In this document: one piece after another, positions 15,172-24,672 of the stretch
Layout of the letters: each line of letters opens with the position of its first letter
How positions within the stretch are numbered: the stretch's first letter is position 1
Assembly: GCA_964559835.1 (NCBI GenBank)
Contig: CAZLJE010000001.1
Location: 219,705-283,704 of the forward strand
DNA length: 64,000 bases
Reading direction: 5' to 3'
Origin: DAISJI01 sp964559835
GTDB taxonomy: Bacteria > Acidobacteriota > Terriglobia > Terriglobales > Acidobacteriaceae
Program-made: the position numbers and the translations under genes
The notes under the pieces: model-generated
The model's input: only the letters and a program-made list of their open reading frames with translations
Database searches by the model: none
What the model was told of the DNA's origin: nothing

Positions 15172-16467
15172 ATGAAGAAACAGTTCCTATCCGCATTGAC
15201 ATTCGCCCTCACGGCAACAGCAGTAGCGTGGCCGCAGGCGAGCGTGTCGGCTCCGCTGGCTGGAGATGCCGTGCATGCCAGCTATGGGGACAGCGTCCAA
15301 TCGAAGAACAGCCTGATTACGACCATCGCCGCGTCGACTCATATCGACGACAACGCATTGAATGACAACAACCATAAGATCACGGATGCTATATCGAACT
15401 TCTCGCCAAGTTTGGCCTGGAGATTGGCACGTAAGCGCTGGAGTCTGGAAACGGACTACGCGCCGACTTTTTCCTCTAGCCTGCAATTGCCCAGCTACAA
15501 CACGGTGGGTCAATCGCTGAGCAACGCTCTCGATCTGCGTTTAGCCCAGCATGCCAATCTCCGATTGCGCAATGCGTTTACGAAGACGTCGGATCCATTC
15601 GGGCGGCTGACTCAGTCGCAGCTGGTGCCCGGATTTGGTGTCCTCGATCAAACCAACCCGGCCCTTTTTGGACCGCCGACGTTATATACATCCGAACAGG
15701 TGGGATTGGATTTCACCTATATGGTCGCGGCACACACCACGCTGGGTGTCAGTGGCTCTTATGCTGCGAATTATTACGATGATTTGATCGTGTCGGCGAT
15801 CGGCAACCGGGACACGCACGCGGCGAGTGGCAGGGCATTCGTGGACCAGAAACTGTCGCCTCGCCAGTCCGTCAGCGTAGCCTACAACTATCAGCTTGTA
15901 ACTTCGCGTTTTTATGGTCGAACGGTGACCCACGGAGTGCTTCTCTTCGATAATTGGACGTTGAATCCGAAGTTCACCATCTCAGTCTTTGCCGGGCCGC
16001 AGTACATCGATTCTCACCAAGTCGCCGTTGGAGGGATACTGCCCCTGACATCCGGATGGTCATGGTCGGCGGGCGGAACCGTGGGTTGGAGCGCTGCCAG
16101 AAGCGCAATCTCATTTAGCGCAGTTCACCGCGTGAGCGACAGCGGCGGAATCGGCGGTGCAGCCATAGTGACCGATTTCACCGGCAACATATCCCAAAAA
16201 TTGGCAAAGAAGTGGAGTGCGTCGTTCTTCGGAACATACACGCTGACCAGCTATAGCTCCGGGCCGACGGGTAATGCGAGCCTCGGATATTTGTCTGCTG
16301 GAGTCGGGGTGGATCGGGAAATCGCGCACAACTTGTTCGTGAACGCTAGATATTGGTATGTCCATCAGAACCAGATGGACGCGGTAGTGCTTTCGCAGCT
16401 GCTGGCGGACCACAACCGCGTGGACATTGGCCTGCGGTATTCGTTCTCGCGTGCTTTAGGGAGATAA
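15172..16467 (+). CDS. outer-membrane beta-barrel protein of the EPS locus
   Basis: 431 aa from the ATG at 15172 (MKKQFLSALTFALTATAVAW), which has GGAAGG upstream; a longer frame from 15124 would overlap the export gene and lacks a signal peptide. Signal peptide about 1-26. The body is made of alternating amphipathic strands (for example LGVSGSYAANYYDDLIVSAI and HNLFVNARYWYV) ending DIGLRYSFSRALGR, the look of a 14-18-stranded barrel. Barrels in this position in exosortase-type EPS loci are thought to form the outer-membrane exit. It lies ten bases after the Wza-like gene and four before the chain-length gene. No enzymatic motif is seen. Confidence 0.75.
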   Translation: MKKQFLSALTFALTATAVAWPQASVSAPLAGDAVHASYGDSVQSKNSLITTIAASTHIDDNALNDNNHKITDAISNFSPSLAWRLARKRWSLETDYAPTFSSSLQLPSYNTVGQSLSNALDLRLAQHANLRLRNAFTKTSDPFGRLTQSQLVPGFGVLDQTNPALFGPPTLYTSEQVGLDFTYMVAAHTTLGVSGSYAANYYDDLIVSAIGNRDTHAASGRAFVDQKLSPRQSVSVAYNYQLVTSRFYGRTVTHGVLLFDNWTLNPKFTISVFAGPQYIDSHQVAVGGILPLTSGWSWSAGGTVGWSAARSAISFSAVHRVSDSGGIGGAAIVTDFTGNISQKLAKKWSASFFGTYTLTSYSSGPTGNASLGYLSAGVGVDREIAHNLFVNARYWYVHQNQMDAVVLSQLLADHNRVDIGLRYSFSRALGR

Positions 16468-16471
16468 GTCA

Positions 16472-18055
16472 GTGGACCAGCCTCAAGAGACACAAGGCCA
16501 AGGCCTGGACCTTTACATTCGTATCGCCATTCGGCGCCGCTGGTGGATCATGGTCCCGTTTGTGCTGGGATGGGCCGCAGTCCTAGCGGCTTCGTGGATC
16601 ATTCCGCCGAAGTATAAGTCGGAGTCGCTGATCCTGGTCGAGCAACAACGGGTCTCTACCGACTATGTGACGCCGAACGTTACCCTGGATCTATCGGCGC
16701 GGATCAATTCCTTGACTGAGCAGATCATGAGCCGCACCCGGTTGCTTGCCATTGCCGACAAGTTCAATCTGTACAGCGGGAACAAGGTCGCTGACCAAGA
16801 CGCCATTGTCGATAAGCTGCGAAAAGATATCAGCATCGATCTCGAGAAATCGCGCACATCGCGTCCGGATCAATTGACGGCTTTCAGGCTCAGCTACGTC
16901 AGTTCCAGCCCGCAATTGGCAAACCAGGTGACGCAAGAGCTTACTTCGCTGTTCATCGACACGAGCATGAAACACAGCGCAGACGTGTCGCAACAGACGA
17001 CCGACTTCCTGCAGCGACAACTCGAGATCGCGCGAAAAGATTTGGACGAACAGGAACGGAAGCTGCGGGAGTTCAAGAGTCAATACCTGGGAGAATTACC
17101 CGAACAGCTACAGAGCAATGTGCAGATCCTGAGTGGATTGCAAGGTCGCCTGCAGGGTGCGACCGACACTTTGAATCGCGCCGAACAGCAACGTGTGTAT
17201 CTGGAATCGCTGCAAACGCAATATCGAGCCGCGGCGCGGCAAGCGTCGGGGACGAATACGCCTGTGACGGCGGCCTCGGTCGATAAACAACTCGAACAGT
17301 TGCACCAGCAATTGAGCGAAGCGCAGGCCAAGTACACGGATAAGCACCCAGACGTGATTCGGTTGAAGGGGGAAATCGCAGCGGCCGAGGCAATGAAGGC
17401 CAAGATAGACAAAGAACTGGCGCAGCCCGAGGCGGCGACCAAGAAACCCTCGCCGAGCGAGTTGCAAGCACAGGCGCCCCTGATGCAGATCGAGAGCCAG
17501 CTGAAGGCCAACGAAATCGAGATTGCGAACGATAAGGCGGAGATCAAGAGCATCACCAACCAAATCGGGCAGTATCAGGGCCGCCTCAACCTAACGCCAA
17601 TGCGGGAACAGCAACTGGCGGGCATCATCCGCGATCATGACCAGTCGCAAAAGAACTACGATGAGCTGTTGAAGAAATACCAGCAGTCGGGATTGGCAAC
17701 GAGCCTGCAAAGCGAGCAGCAGGGAGAACAATTCAAACTGATCGATCCGCCGAGTGTGCCCGCACGGCCCTATTTTCCTGACCGCTCGAAAATGGCGTTG
17801 GCCGGACTTGGTGTAGGGCTGGCGCTCGGAATCGTAGTGGCCGGGTTGGTTGAATTTTCCGACCTGCACATTTACACCGACGGGCAGGTGAAAGAGATAG
17901 TCGGCGCAACGATGATGATCGTAGGGGTGCCTTCGCTCTGGACTCCGGGTGAGGTCCGCCTCAACCGCCGCTCCGGTTGGGCGCAAGCGGGAATTGCGAT
18001 CGTGTTGCTGCTCGCGGTTTCGATGGTCACGGCATATACGGTTGTTAAGGGGTAG
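16472..18055 (+). CDS. chain-length determinant (Wzc/PCP-2a-like, no kinase)
   Basis: 527 aa, GTG start. Inner-membrane helix about 25-45 (Wzz domain begins DLYIRIAIRRRWWIMVPFVL), a long periplasmic coiled-coil region about 150-410 (Gln/Glu/Ala-rich), and helices about 428-452 and 502-524. The Wzc-type proline-rich segment VPARPYFPDRSKMALAG precedes the second helix. Proteins of this kind control EPS chain length and bridge to the outer-membrane exporter. The kinase module is separate and encoded 34 bases downstream, as in other exosortase-associated loci. Confidence 0.9.
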   Translation: MDQPQETQGQGLDLYIRIAIRRRWWIMVPFVLGWAAVLAASWIIPPKYKSESLILVEQQRVSTDYVTPNVTLDLSARINSLTEQIMSRTRLLAIADKFNLYSGNKVADQDAIVDKLRKDISIDLEKSRTSRPDQLTAFRLSYVSSSPQLANQVTQELTSLFIDTSMKHSADVSQQTTDFLQRQLEIARKDLDEQERKLREFKSQYLGELPEQLQSNVQILSGLQGRLQGATDTLNRAEQQRVYLESLQTQYRAAARQASGTNTPVTAASVDKQLEQLHQQLSEAQAKYTDKHPDVIRLKGEIAAAEAMKAKIDKELAQPEAATKKPSPSELQAQAPLMQIESQLKANEIEIANDKAEIKSITNQIGQYQGRLNLTPMREQQLAGIIRDHDQSQKNYDELLKKYQQSGLATSLQSEQQGEQFKLIDPPSVPARPYFPDRSKMALAGLGVGLALGIVVAGLVEFSDLHIYTDGQVKEIVGATMMIVGVPSLWTPGEVRLNRRSGWAQAGIAIVLLLAVSMVTAYTVVKG

Positions 18056-18089
18056 CCCATCACGCAGGATAGCCAGAAAGTAGAGCTAG

Positions 18090-18908
18090 ATGAGCCGAAT
18101 TTTTGAAGCCCTGAAGAAATCGAACTCGGAGAGCGGAGCTGCCGTGGCCCCAGCCGGCGTAACAGCCGATGCAGCACTGCCGATCCAGGAAGGCGCGGAA
18201 CTGCCGATTGAGTTGGAAGGGTGTGCGCCGCTCCCCATTCAAGCTACGGCGCAAACCCGGCTCGTCTCGCTCACCGACGAGCGCAGTATCGGCGCCGAGA
18301 AAATGCGCGTCCTGGCCACCCGGCTTCGCCACCTGCGGAACAAGAAGAACTTCTCTAGCGTGCTGATCACGAGCAGCATGAAAGGAGAAGGCAAGAGCCT
18401 GATGTCGGCCAACCTGGCCTTGACGTTTTCGAAACAGGTGCGCCACCAGACGCTCGTTGTCGATGGTGATTTTCGCTGTCCCACACAGCACCGGCTATTT
18501 GGTGTTGATGCCACACCGGGAATTGCAGATTGGTGGCTGGAGGACATGCCACTGAACCGGGTACTCAGGAAACATCCGGAACTACCGCTATGGTTCCTGG
18601 CCGCGGGCCACGTTCCCGACCAGCCGCTGGAAATCCTGCAGTCACAGCGATTTGCCGAACTGATCGCGAAACTGGCAACCATGTTTCACTGGGTCGTGAT
18701 TGATTCTCCTCCACTGACGCCGATGGCGGATTCCTCCGTACTCAGTCACCTCGCGGAGGGCATTGTGCTGGTCGTGCGCCAGGGCGTTACGCCAGCCAAG
18801 GTCCTGCGGTCTGTCATGGACTCGATCGAACGAAAGAAACTGCTGGGTGTAGTGGTGAATGAAAGCAGCGCTCCGGAGCGACGGTATTACGACCAGTATT
18901 ACAAGTGA
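18090..18908 (+). CDS. BY-type tyrosine kinase (CpsD/CapB-like)
   Basis: 272 aa, cytoplasmic. Starts MSRIFEALKKSNSE, a common N-terminus of EPS-linked BY-kinases. Walker A is SSMKGEGKS (about 94-102), Walker A' is TLVVDGDFRCP, and Walker B is WVVIDSPPL. The C-terminal tyrosine cluster YYDQYYK is the usual autophosphorylation site. It should pair with the membrane protein encoded just upstream and cycle phosphorylation to control polymerisation and export. Confidence 0.9.
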   Translation: MSRIFEALKKSNSESGAAVAPAGVTADAALPIQEGAELPIELEGCAPLPIQATAQTRLVSLTDERSIGAEKMRVLATRLRHLRNKKNFSSVLITSSMKGEGKSLMSANLALTFSKQVRHQTLVVDGDFRCPTQHRLFGVDATPGIADWWLEDMPLNRVLRKHPELPLWFLAAGHVPDQPLEILQSQRFAELIAKLATMFHWVVIDSPPLTPMADSSVLSHLAEGIVLVVRQGVTPAKVLRSVMDSIERKKLLGVVVNESSAPERRYYDQYYK

Positions 18909-19185
18909 TTGCGCATGGCGGTCCCGTTCTAGCTCAAAGGTGGAGTGGAAATGGTTTCTGCTGAGCCGCAAAGTTTTGCAATCTTTCCAATCTGGCGTTG
19001 TTTGAAAAGCACGTTACTTTTGTACCGAAAGCAACGTCTGGCCGCTGTAAATTACCGAAAAATAAGATATTTAAGTACCTAGAGCGGCGTGGTTGGCAAC
19101 GTCGAATAATGGGCTCTATGGTACGGCAATTGCTCCCCTCAAAGACGATAAGAGTTCGAGAAAACGTGCGAGGGGAAGAAACGAA

Positions 19186-20328
19186 ATGGCAGTTATGCCA
19201 GTGATGATGAGAGACCAAGCTCCGCTACGTCGTGCGCGCACCGCGCAGACGATTACCCGCGAGTCTCACCTGGTCGAGGAATCGAACTTCCTGTTCGCGG
19301 TCGCCCAGGAGCGGAAGCGGTCGGAGCGCTCTGGCAAGCCGTTCCTGCTACTGCTACTTTCGGGAAACTATACCGGTCGCAAGGGCGATGCTGTTATCGG
19401 CAAGGTGGTAAGCGCTCTGGGTGTATCGACCCGAGATACCGACATGGCGGGGTGGTATGAGGACAAAGCGACCGTCGGCATTATCTTCACCGAGATCGCG
19501 GAAAAGACCAACAATGCCGTACAGGCAGTCTTGACCCGGGTGACCACCGCGCTGAGCAAGGACCTCGACCCCAGCGAACTCAACGATATCTCCATTACGT
19601 GCCACCTGTACCCGGAGGAAGCGGCAGCCCAGGGGACGCTTGACGTCAGTGTCTTTTATCCCGGGCAGACGACCGACCATCCGGAAAATCGGCGCGTGTC
19701 GCTGGCAGTGAAACGCGCCATCGATGTCGCGGGCAGCATGGCCGCTATCCTTTTGTTCTCACCGATTTTTGTCGTGCTGGCGATCCTGGTGAAGTGCTCG
19801 TCGAAGGGTCCGATCTTATTCCGGCAAACTCGAGTGGGGCAGTACGGGAAGAAGTTCACCTTCCTCAAGTTCCGTTCGATGCGCGTGAACAATGACGCGA
19901 GCATCCACAAGGAGTTCGTCACCAAGTTCATTGCCGGCAAAGGCGAGAAGCAGCCCGGAGCTGCGGGAGCCGTTTTCAAGTTGACCAAGGACCCGCGGGT
20001 CACGACGGTCGGCCGGTTCATTCGACGTACGAGCCTCGATGAGCTGCCACAGTTCTTCAACGTGTTGTTTGGAGACATGTCGCTTGTGGGCCCACGGCCG
20101 CCGCTACCGTACGAATTCGAATGCTACGACGTGTGGCACCGGACCCGGGTGTTTGAAGTCCGGCCCGGCATCACGGGATTGTGGCAGGTAAACGGGCGCA
20201 GCAAGACGAATTTCGACGATATGGTCCGCCTCGACTTGCAATACGCGCGTACCTGGTCGATCTGGATGGACCTGAAGATCCTGGCGAAGACGCCCAAGGC
20301 AGTCATGGGCGGAGAGGGCGCGTACTGA
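19186..20328 (+). CDS. priming sugar transferase with GGDEF-like N-terminal domain
   Basis: 380 aa from the ATG at 19186 (MAVMPVMMRDQ), preferred because GAGGGGAAG lies just upstream; a frame from 19093 is possible. The C-terminal ~200 residues are a bacterial sugar transferase (VKRAIDVAGSMAAILLFSPI helix, FLKFRSM, RRTSLDELPQFFNVL, GPRPP, RPGITGLWQV), which moves a sugar-1-phosphate onto undecaprenyl phosphate to begin the repeat unit. The N-terminal region (FLFAVAQERKRSERSGKPFL) looks like a degenerate GGDEF domain in which the active loop is replaced by GWYEDK. This replaces the usual multi-helix membrane domain. It follows a 277-base AT-rich gap (18909-19185) that may hold an internal promoter. 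Confidence 0.87.
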   Translation: MAVMPVMMRDQAPLRRARTAQTITRESHLVEESNFLFAVAQERKRSERSGKPFLLLLLSGNYTGRKGDAVIGKVVSALGVSTRDTDMAGWYEDKATVGIIFTEIAEKTNNAVQAVLTRVTTALSKDLDPSELNDISITCHLYPEEAAAQGTLDVSVFYPGQTTDHPENRRVSLAVKRAIDVAGSMAAILLFSPIFVVLAILVKCSSKGPILFRQTRVGQYGKKFTFLKFRSMRVNNDASIHKEFVTKFIAGKGEKQPGAAGAVFKLTKDPRVTTVGRFIRRTSLDELPQFFNVLFGDMSLVGPRPPLPYEFECYDVWHRTRVFEVRPGITGLWQVNGRSKTNFDDMVRLDLQYARTWSIWMDLKILAKTPKAVMGGEGAY

Positions 20329-20429
20329 GTTCTGACTTGCGGCGCTCCCGAGCCGCTGGGCGCGATGTTCGACAATAGGTTAATCTCTCCCAAAGGCAGC
20401 ATTCTTGCCTGCAGTTTAAGAGAAAAAAT

Positions 20430-21470
20430 ATGATCCGAGTTGGGGTAGTAGGGTACGGCTACTGGGGGCCGAATATCGTCCGCAACTTGCGCGGGCTCGA
20501 CGGCTCGCGCGTAGATATGGTCTGCGATAAGAGCCCGAAGTCGGTAGAGCGGGTTCGACGCGCCTATGCTGATGTCGCCACAAGCACAGATCCGATGGAA
20601 GCCATCAAGTGTCCTTCCATCGACGCGGTGGCGATCATCACGCCGGTGTGGACGCACTATGAACTGGCGAAGGCGGCGCTCGAGAACGGGAAGCATGTCT
20701 TCGTGGAAAAGCCGTTCACGGCAACATCGGCACAAGCCGAAGAACTGATCGAACTAGCCGCGAAGAAGAAACTCACGATCATGGTCGATCACACGTTCTT
20801 GTACACGGGAGCGGTGCGGAAGATCGACAGCCTGATTACGGACGGGACGCTCGGCCAGCTTTACTACTACGACTCGATGCGCGTGAACCTGGGCCTGTTC
20901 CAACACGACATCAACGTGATCTGGGACCTGGCGCCGCACGATCTGTCGATCATGGATTTCCTGATCAAGGAGCGCCCCGAAGCGATCTCGGCAACCGGCC
21001 AGGCTCACTTCAACAGCGGCCTCGAAGACGTGGCATTCATCACGGTGTATTTCCCGAACAAGATCATTGCGCACATCAACGTCAATTGGCTCTCGCCGGT
21101 AAAGATTCGGACCACCCTCATCGGTGGTGAAAAGAAGATGGTCGTGTGGAACGATCTGGATGCCGACGACAAGATCAAGGTGTACGACAAAGGCGTGGAC
21201 ATTTCTCAAAAAGAAAACGTGTACCAATTGCTGGTCAGCTATCGATCGGGAGACATGTTCGCGCCGCGTTTGCCTCCCGGAGAAGCGCTGACAGTGGAAC
21301 TGAAAGAGTTCATGGATTGCATCAACACGGGTAAATCGTCGATCAGCGACGGCCATACGGGATTGCGGATCGTAAAGATGCTGGAAGCCGCGGAGAAGTC
21401 GGCGAAGAACCGGGGCGAATTGATCTACCTGACCGACGTGAATAAGCCGGCGGTGGGCGCAGCGGTCTAA
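20430..21470 (+). CDS. Gfo/Idh/MocA-family sugar oxidoreductase
   Basis: 346 aa. Rossmann motif VGYGYWGPN (7-15) and the family E-K-P motif at 93-95 (FVEKPFTAT), followed by the C-terminal alpha/beta domain (MVDHTFLYTGAVRKI, WDLAPHDLSIMDFL). It probably oxidises or reduces C3 of a nucleotide sugar using NAD. The next three genes encode a UDP-sugar dehydrogenase, an acetyltransferase and a PLP aminotransferase. This matches the WbpB/WlbA step in UDP-2,3-diacetamido-2,3-dideoxy-glucuronate synthesis. The assignment rests on gene order and family. Confidence 0.85.
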   Translation: MIRVGVVGYGYWGPNIVRNLRGLDGSRVDMVCDKSPKSVERVRRAYADVATSTDPMEAIKCPSIDAVAIITPVWTHYELAKAALENGKHVFVEKPFTATSAQAEELIELAAKKKLTIMVDHTFLYTGAVRKIDSLITDGTLGQLYYYDSMRVNLGLFQHDINVIWDLAPHDLSIMDFLIKERPEAISATGQAHFNSGLEDVAFITVYFPNKIIAHINVNWLSPVKIRTTLIGGEKKMVVWNDLDADDKIKVYDKGVDISQKENVYQLLVSYRSGDMFAPRLPPGEALTVELKEFMDCINTGKSSISDGHTGLRIVKMLEAAEKSAKNRGELIYLTDVNKPAVGAAV

Positions 21471-21532
21471 TCAGCGTCAACCTGACGATCGTCAACGCAA
21501 CTCGCTTGAACATTGAAGAAGGGACCTAGATT

Positions 21533-22903
21533 ATGAATGTTTCCATCATCGGCGCCGGGTATGTGGGTCTTACGACCGCAGTGTGCCTCGCGGAAATCGG
21601 CCATGAAGTCTTCTGTACGGACAGCGACCAGGCAAAGCTGGCGATGCTGCGCAACAAGGGGGTGCCATTTTATGAGCCGCATCTCGAGGAGGCACTTCGC
21701 GCAGCCTGTGATTCGGGCCGGTTGCGATTCACGCAGACCACCGAAGCGATCGAGTCCAGCGAAGTGATCTTCATTTGCGTGGGTACTCCTCCGCTAGAAA
21801 ACGGCGAAGCGGACCTGTCGGCGATCGAGAATGTTGCCCACATGGTTGTGGAACACGCACGGGGATATCGGTTGATCGTCGACAAGAGCACCGTACCGGT
21901 GCAGACGGCACAGCAGCTTCGGAAACACATTCAGGTGTACAACCGACGCGGTTTGGAATTCGATGTGGCTTCCAATCCTGAATTCCTGCGCGAAGGGTCT
22001 GCGGTTGGAGATTCCCTCCATCCAGACCGAATCGTCGTTGGAGTGGAGGGACAGAGAGCGGCCCTGATACTGAAAGAGATCTACGCTCCGATCCTGGACC
22101 ACACTTTCAAGTGTCCGATACACGATGAGTGTCCAGCCAAAGAAGTTCCGTTCATCGTGACCGACACCAACAGCGCGGAATTGATCAAGCATGCTTCCAA
22201 CGCTTTCCTGGCCACGAAGATCTCATTCATCAACATGGTCGCAGACCTGTGCGAAGCGGCAGGCGCCGACGTTGCCAAGGTGGCCCAAGGGATGGGTCTG
22301 GATCCGAGAATTGGTCCGGCGTTCCTGAAACCGGGAATCGGATTCGGAGGATTTTGTTTCCCCAAGGACCTGCAAGCATTCGTCAGGATCGCGGAGACGT
22401 TCGGTTGTGATTTCTCGCTGTTGAAGGAAGTCGAGAGGGTCAATACTCACCGGGCCGACCAAATGGTGAGCAAGTTGAAGAAAGAACTGTGGGTGCTCTC
22501 AGGCAAGACGATCGCGGTCTGGGGTTTGGCGTTCAAGCCTGACACCGATGACGTCCGGTTTGCGCCGTCGTTTGCAATCATCCGTAAGCTGCTAGGGGAG
22601 CGAGTCACCATCCGGGCGTACGATCCGCAAGCAATGGAGAAGGCGAAAGCTGAACTTCCAAATGTCGAGTACTGTGCGGACATCTACGACGCCGCCCAAG
22701 GCGCCGACGCTGTTCTGGTAATGACGGAATGGAGCCAATTCCGGAACCCCGATTGGGAGCGAATCCGCAAGAACATGCGGCGCCCGTTACTGCTGGATGG
22801 ACGGAATATGTACGCAGTGGATGAGTTGGCGCAGCATGGCTTTCAACATATCGGCATCGGCAGGAGGGCGTCGGCGCCGGCCACGATGACAGTGAATGCT
22901 TGA
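21533..22903 (+). CDS. UDP-glucose/GDP-mannose dehydrogenase family protein (copy 1)
   Basis: 456 aa, full length. NAD-binding GAGYVGL (7-13), KSTVPV, SNPEFLREGSA, and catalytic Cys275 in GFGGFCFPKD; the usual Ser before Cys-Phe is Phe here. The enzyme makes a two-step oxidation of C6 to give a UDP-uronic acid. The motif is of UDP-glucose dehydrogenase type, but the neighbours suggest that a UDP-N-acetylhexosamine could be the real substrate. A second, more canonical copy is at 60055. The stop overlaps the ATG of the next gene. Confidence 0.9.
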   Translation: MNVSIIGAGYVGLTTAVCLAEIGHEVFCTDSDQAKLAMLRNKGVPFYEPHLEEALRAACDSGRLRFTQTTEAIESSEVIFICVGTPPLENGEADLSAIENVAHMVVEHARGYRLIVDKSTVPVQTAQQLRKHIQVYNRRGLEFDVASNPEFLREGSAVGDSLHPDRIVVGVEGQRAALILKEIYAPILDHTFKCPIHDECPAKEVPFIVTDTNSAELIKHASNAFLATKISFINMVADLCEAAGADVAKVAQGMGLDPRIGPAFLKPGIGFGGFCFPKDLQAFVRIAETFGCDFSLLKEVERVNTHRADQMVSKLKKELWVLSGKTIAVWGLAFKPDTDDVRFAPSFAIIRKLLGERVTIRAYDPQAMEKAKAELPNVEYCADIYDAAQGADAVLVMTEWSQFRNPDWERIRKNMRRPLLLDGRNMYAVDELAQHGFQHIGIGRRASAPATMTVNA

Positions 22904-23423
22904 TCAGAAGCGGAGCGTTGCCGAGATCATGAATGAGTTTGTTTGCATTGCACCTGATGTAAAGCTGGGCTCGGGAGTGAAGCTCTCGAAGTTCATCAAC
23001 CTTTACGGGTGCACTATCGGCGATGACACGAAGATCGGCGCGTTCGTGGAGATCCAGAAGAACGCGTTCATCGGCAACCGCTGCAAGATCTCGAGTCATA
23101 CTTTCGTGTGCGAGGGCGTCACGATCGAAGACGAGGTGTTTGTCGGGCACGGTGTAGTGTTCATCAACGATATTTATCCACGGGCCACCACCGAGAGCGG
23201 CGGATTACAGACCGAAGCCGATTGGGCGGTGGCGAAAACCTTGATCAAGAAGCGCGCCTCGATCGGTTCGGGAGCAACGATCCTGGCTAACATCACCATA
23301 GGTGAGAACGCGATCGTCGGCGCCGGCGCCGTAGTTACAAAAGATGTTCCGGCCAACACGATCGTGGCAGGCAATCCCGCGCGCGTGCTGCGCAAGATCA
23401 AACAGGAAGCCAAAGCAAAATGA
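22896..23423 (+). CDS. left-handed beta-helix N-acetyltransferase (WlbB/WbpD-like)
   Basis: 175 aa from 22896, or 164 aa from the ATG at 22929 (MNEFVCIAPDVKLGSGVKLS). Hexapeptide repeats run through almost the whole protein (VKLGSG, CTIGDDTKIG, AFIGNRCKI, ASIGSGATILANITIGENA, IVGAGAVVTKDVPANTIVAG). The insertion VVFINDIYPRATTES resembles WlbB/WbpD enzymes, which acetylate the 3-amino group of UDP-sugars. It overlaps the dehydrogenase gene by eight bases and the aminotransferase gene by four, which implies translational coupling in one pathway. Confidence 0.87.
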   Translation: MLDQKRSVAEIMNEFVCIAPDVKLGSGVKLSKFINLYGCTIGDDTKIGAFVEIQKNAFIGNRCKISSHTFVCEGVTIEDEVFVGHGVVFINDIYPRATTESGGLQTEADWAVAKTLIKKRASIGSGATILANITIGENAIVGAGAVVTKDVPANTIVAGNPARVLRKIKQEAKAK

Positions 23424-24628
23424 GCAATCAAAAAGTCCCTTTTCTCGACCTGGTCACCCCCCATAAAGAATTGGAAGAAGAACTCGTCGCGGCGTTTCGC
23501 GCGGCCCTGAACACGGCTGGGTTCGTCGGGGGCGCCGCCGTCGCGGATTTCGAGCGCGACTTTGCGAAGTTCTGCGAATCGGAACACAGCATTGCCGTCA
23601 ACAGCGGAACGGATGCACTCCGCTTTGCGCTAGCGGCCGCCGGCGTCAAGGCCGGCGATGCCGTGATTACGGTGCCGAACACGTTCATCGCTACGACGGA
23701 AGCCATCTCGCAGGTTGGCGCGACTCCGGAATTCGTCGATATCGATGAACGTACTTACACGCTCTGCCCAGAAAAGCTGCGCGCCTATCTCGGACGCGAG
23801 TGCACGAAGGACTCCAACAGACGAGCGGTCAGCAAACGTAGCGGAAAGCCGGTGACGGCGATTATTCCGGTCCACCTGTATGGCCAGATGGCTGACATGG
23901 ATCCGATCCTGGCGACTGCAGCAGAGTACAACCTCATCGTCATCGAGGACGCGTGCCAAGCGCACGGAGCGCAGTATTTCTCGAAAAAGCACAACCGGTG
24001 GTTTACAGCTGGGTCAATGGGAAAGGCGGCCGCTTTCAGCTTCTACCCGGGAAAGAATCTGGGTGCTCTCGGTGAAGGCGGAGCGATCACGACGGACGAC
24101 GAACACGTGGCCAAGATTTGCCGCCAATTGCGCGATCACGGCCAGGCGCAAAAGTACTATCACGACATCGAGGGATACAACGGACGGTTAGATTCGATCC
24201 AGTGCTCATTCCTGCACGTGAAGCTGCAGCATTTGGCAAAGTGGAACGAGCAGCGGAGAGCGGCCGCGCGACGGTACGACGAGGCGTTCGCCGGTTGCAA
24301 GGGGCTGGTCGCGCCGGTGCAGCCGGAATGTTCGAAGTCGGTCTACCACTTGTACGTCGTGCGCGTGCAGGATCGGGAAGAACTGCAGCAGGAACTAGCG
24401 TCGGCGGGCATTGGTACCGGGATCCACTACCCAGTGCCGCTACATCAGCAGAAGGCGTATGCGCACCTCGGGTACAAGACTGGCGATTTCCCAATCACGG
24501 AGAAAGTCGCGCCGGAGATCGTGTCGTTGCCGATGTTCCCGAACCTGACAGCGGAGCAGCAGAAGATGGCTGTCGACGCGGTACGTGCCTGCGTGGGCGA
24601 AAAGGCGGCGACGGCGGCGCAGGGATAA
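23420..24628 (+). CDS. DegT/DnrJ/EryC1-family sugar aminotransferase
   Basis: 402 aa. PLP enzyme with the Schiff-base lysine at K212 (FYPGKNLGALGEGG), Asp177 in EDACQAHG and NSGTDAL at 61-67. It transfers an amino group to a keto-sugar nucleotide. Placed after the oxidoreductase and acetyltransferase genes, it fits the WlbC/WbpE step (amination at C3). There is a ~25-residue insert at about 125-148 (RECTKDSNRRAVSKRSGKPV), also seen in members of this subfamily. The ATG overlaps the previous stop (ATGA). Confidence 0.9.
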   Translation: MSNQKVPFLDLVTPHKELEEELVAAFRAALNTAGFVGGAAVADFERDFAKFCESEHSIAVNSGTDALRFALAAAGVKAGDAVITVPNTFIATTEAISQVGATPEFVDIDERTYTLCPEKLRAYLGRECTKDSNRRAVSKRSGKPVTAIIPVHLYGQMADMDPILATAAEYNLIVIEDACQAHGAQYFSKKHNRWFTAGSMGKAAAFSFYPGKNLGALGEGGAITTDDEHVAKICRQLRDHGQAQKYYHDIEGYNGRLDSIQCSFLHVKLQHLAKWNEQRRAAARRYDEAFAGCKGLVAPVQPECSKSVYHLYVVRVQDREELQQELASAGIGTGIHYPVPLHQQKAYAHLGYKTGDFPITEKVAPEIVSLPMFPNLTAEQQKMAVDAVRACVGEKAATAAQG

Positions 24629-24672
24629 CTCAGCCGAGCAGACTCAGCTGTGCGAATCGTTCGCAAATCATA

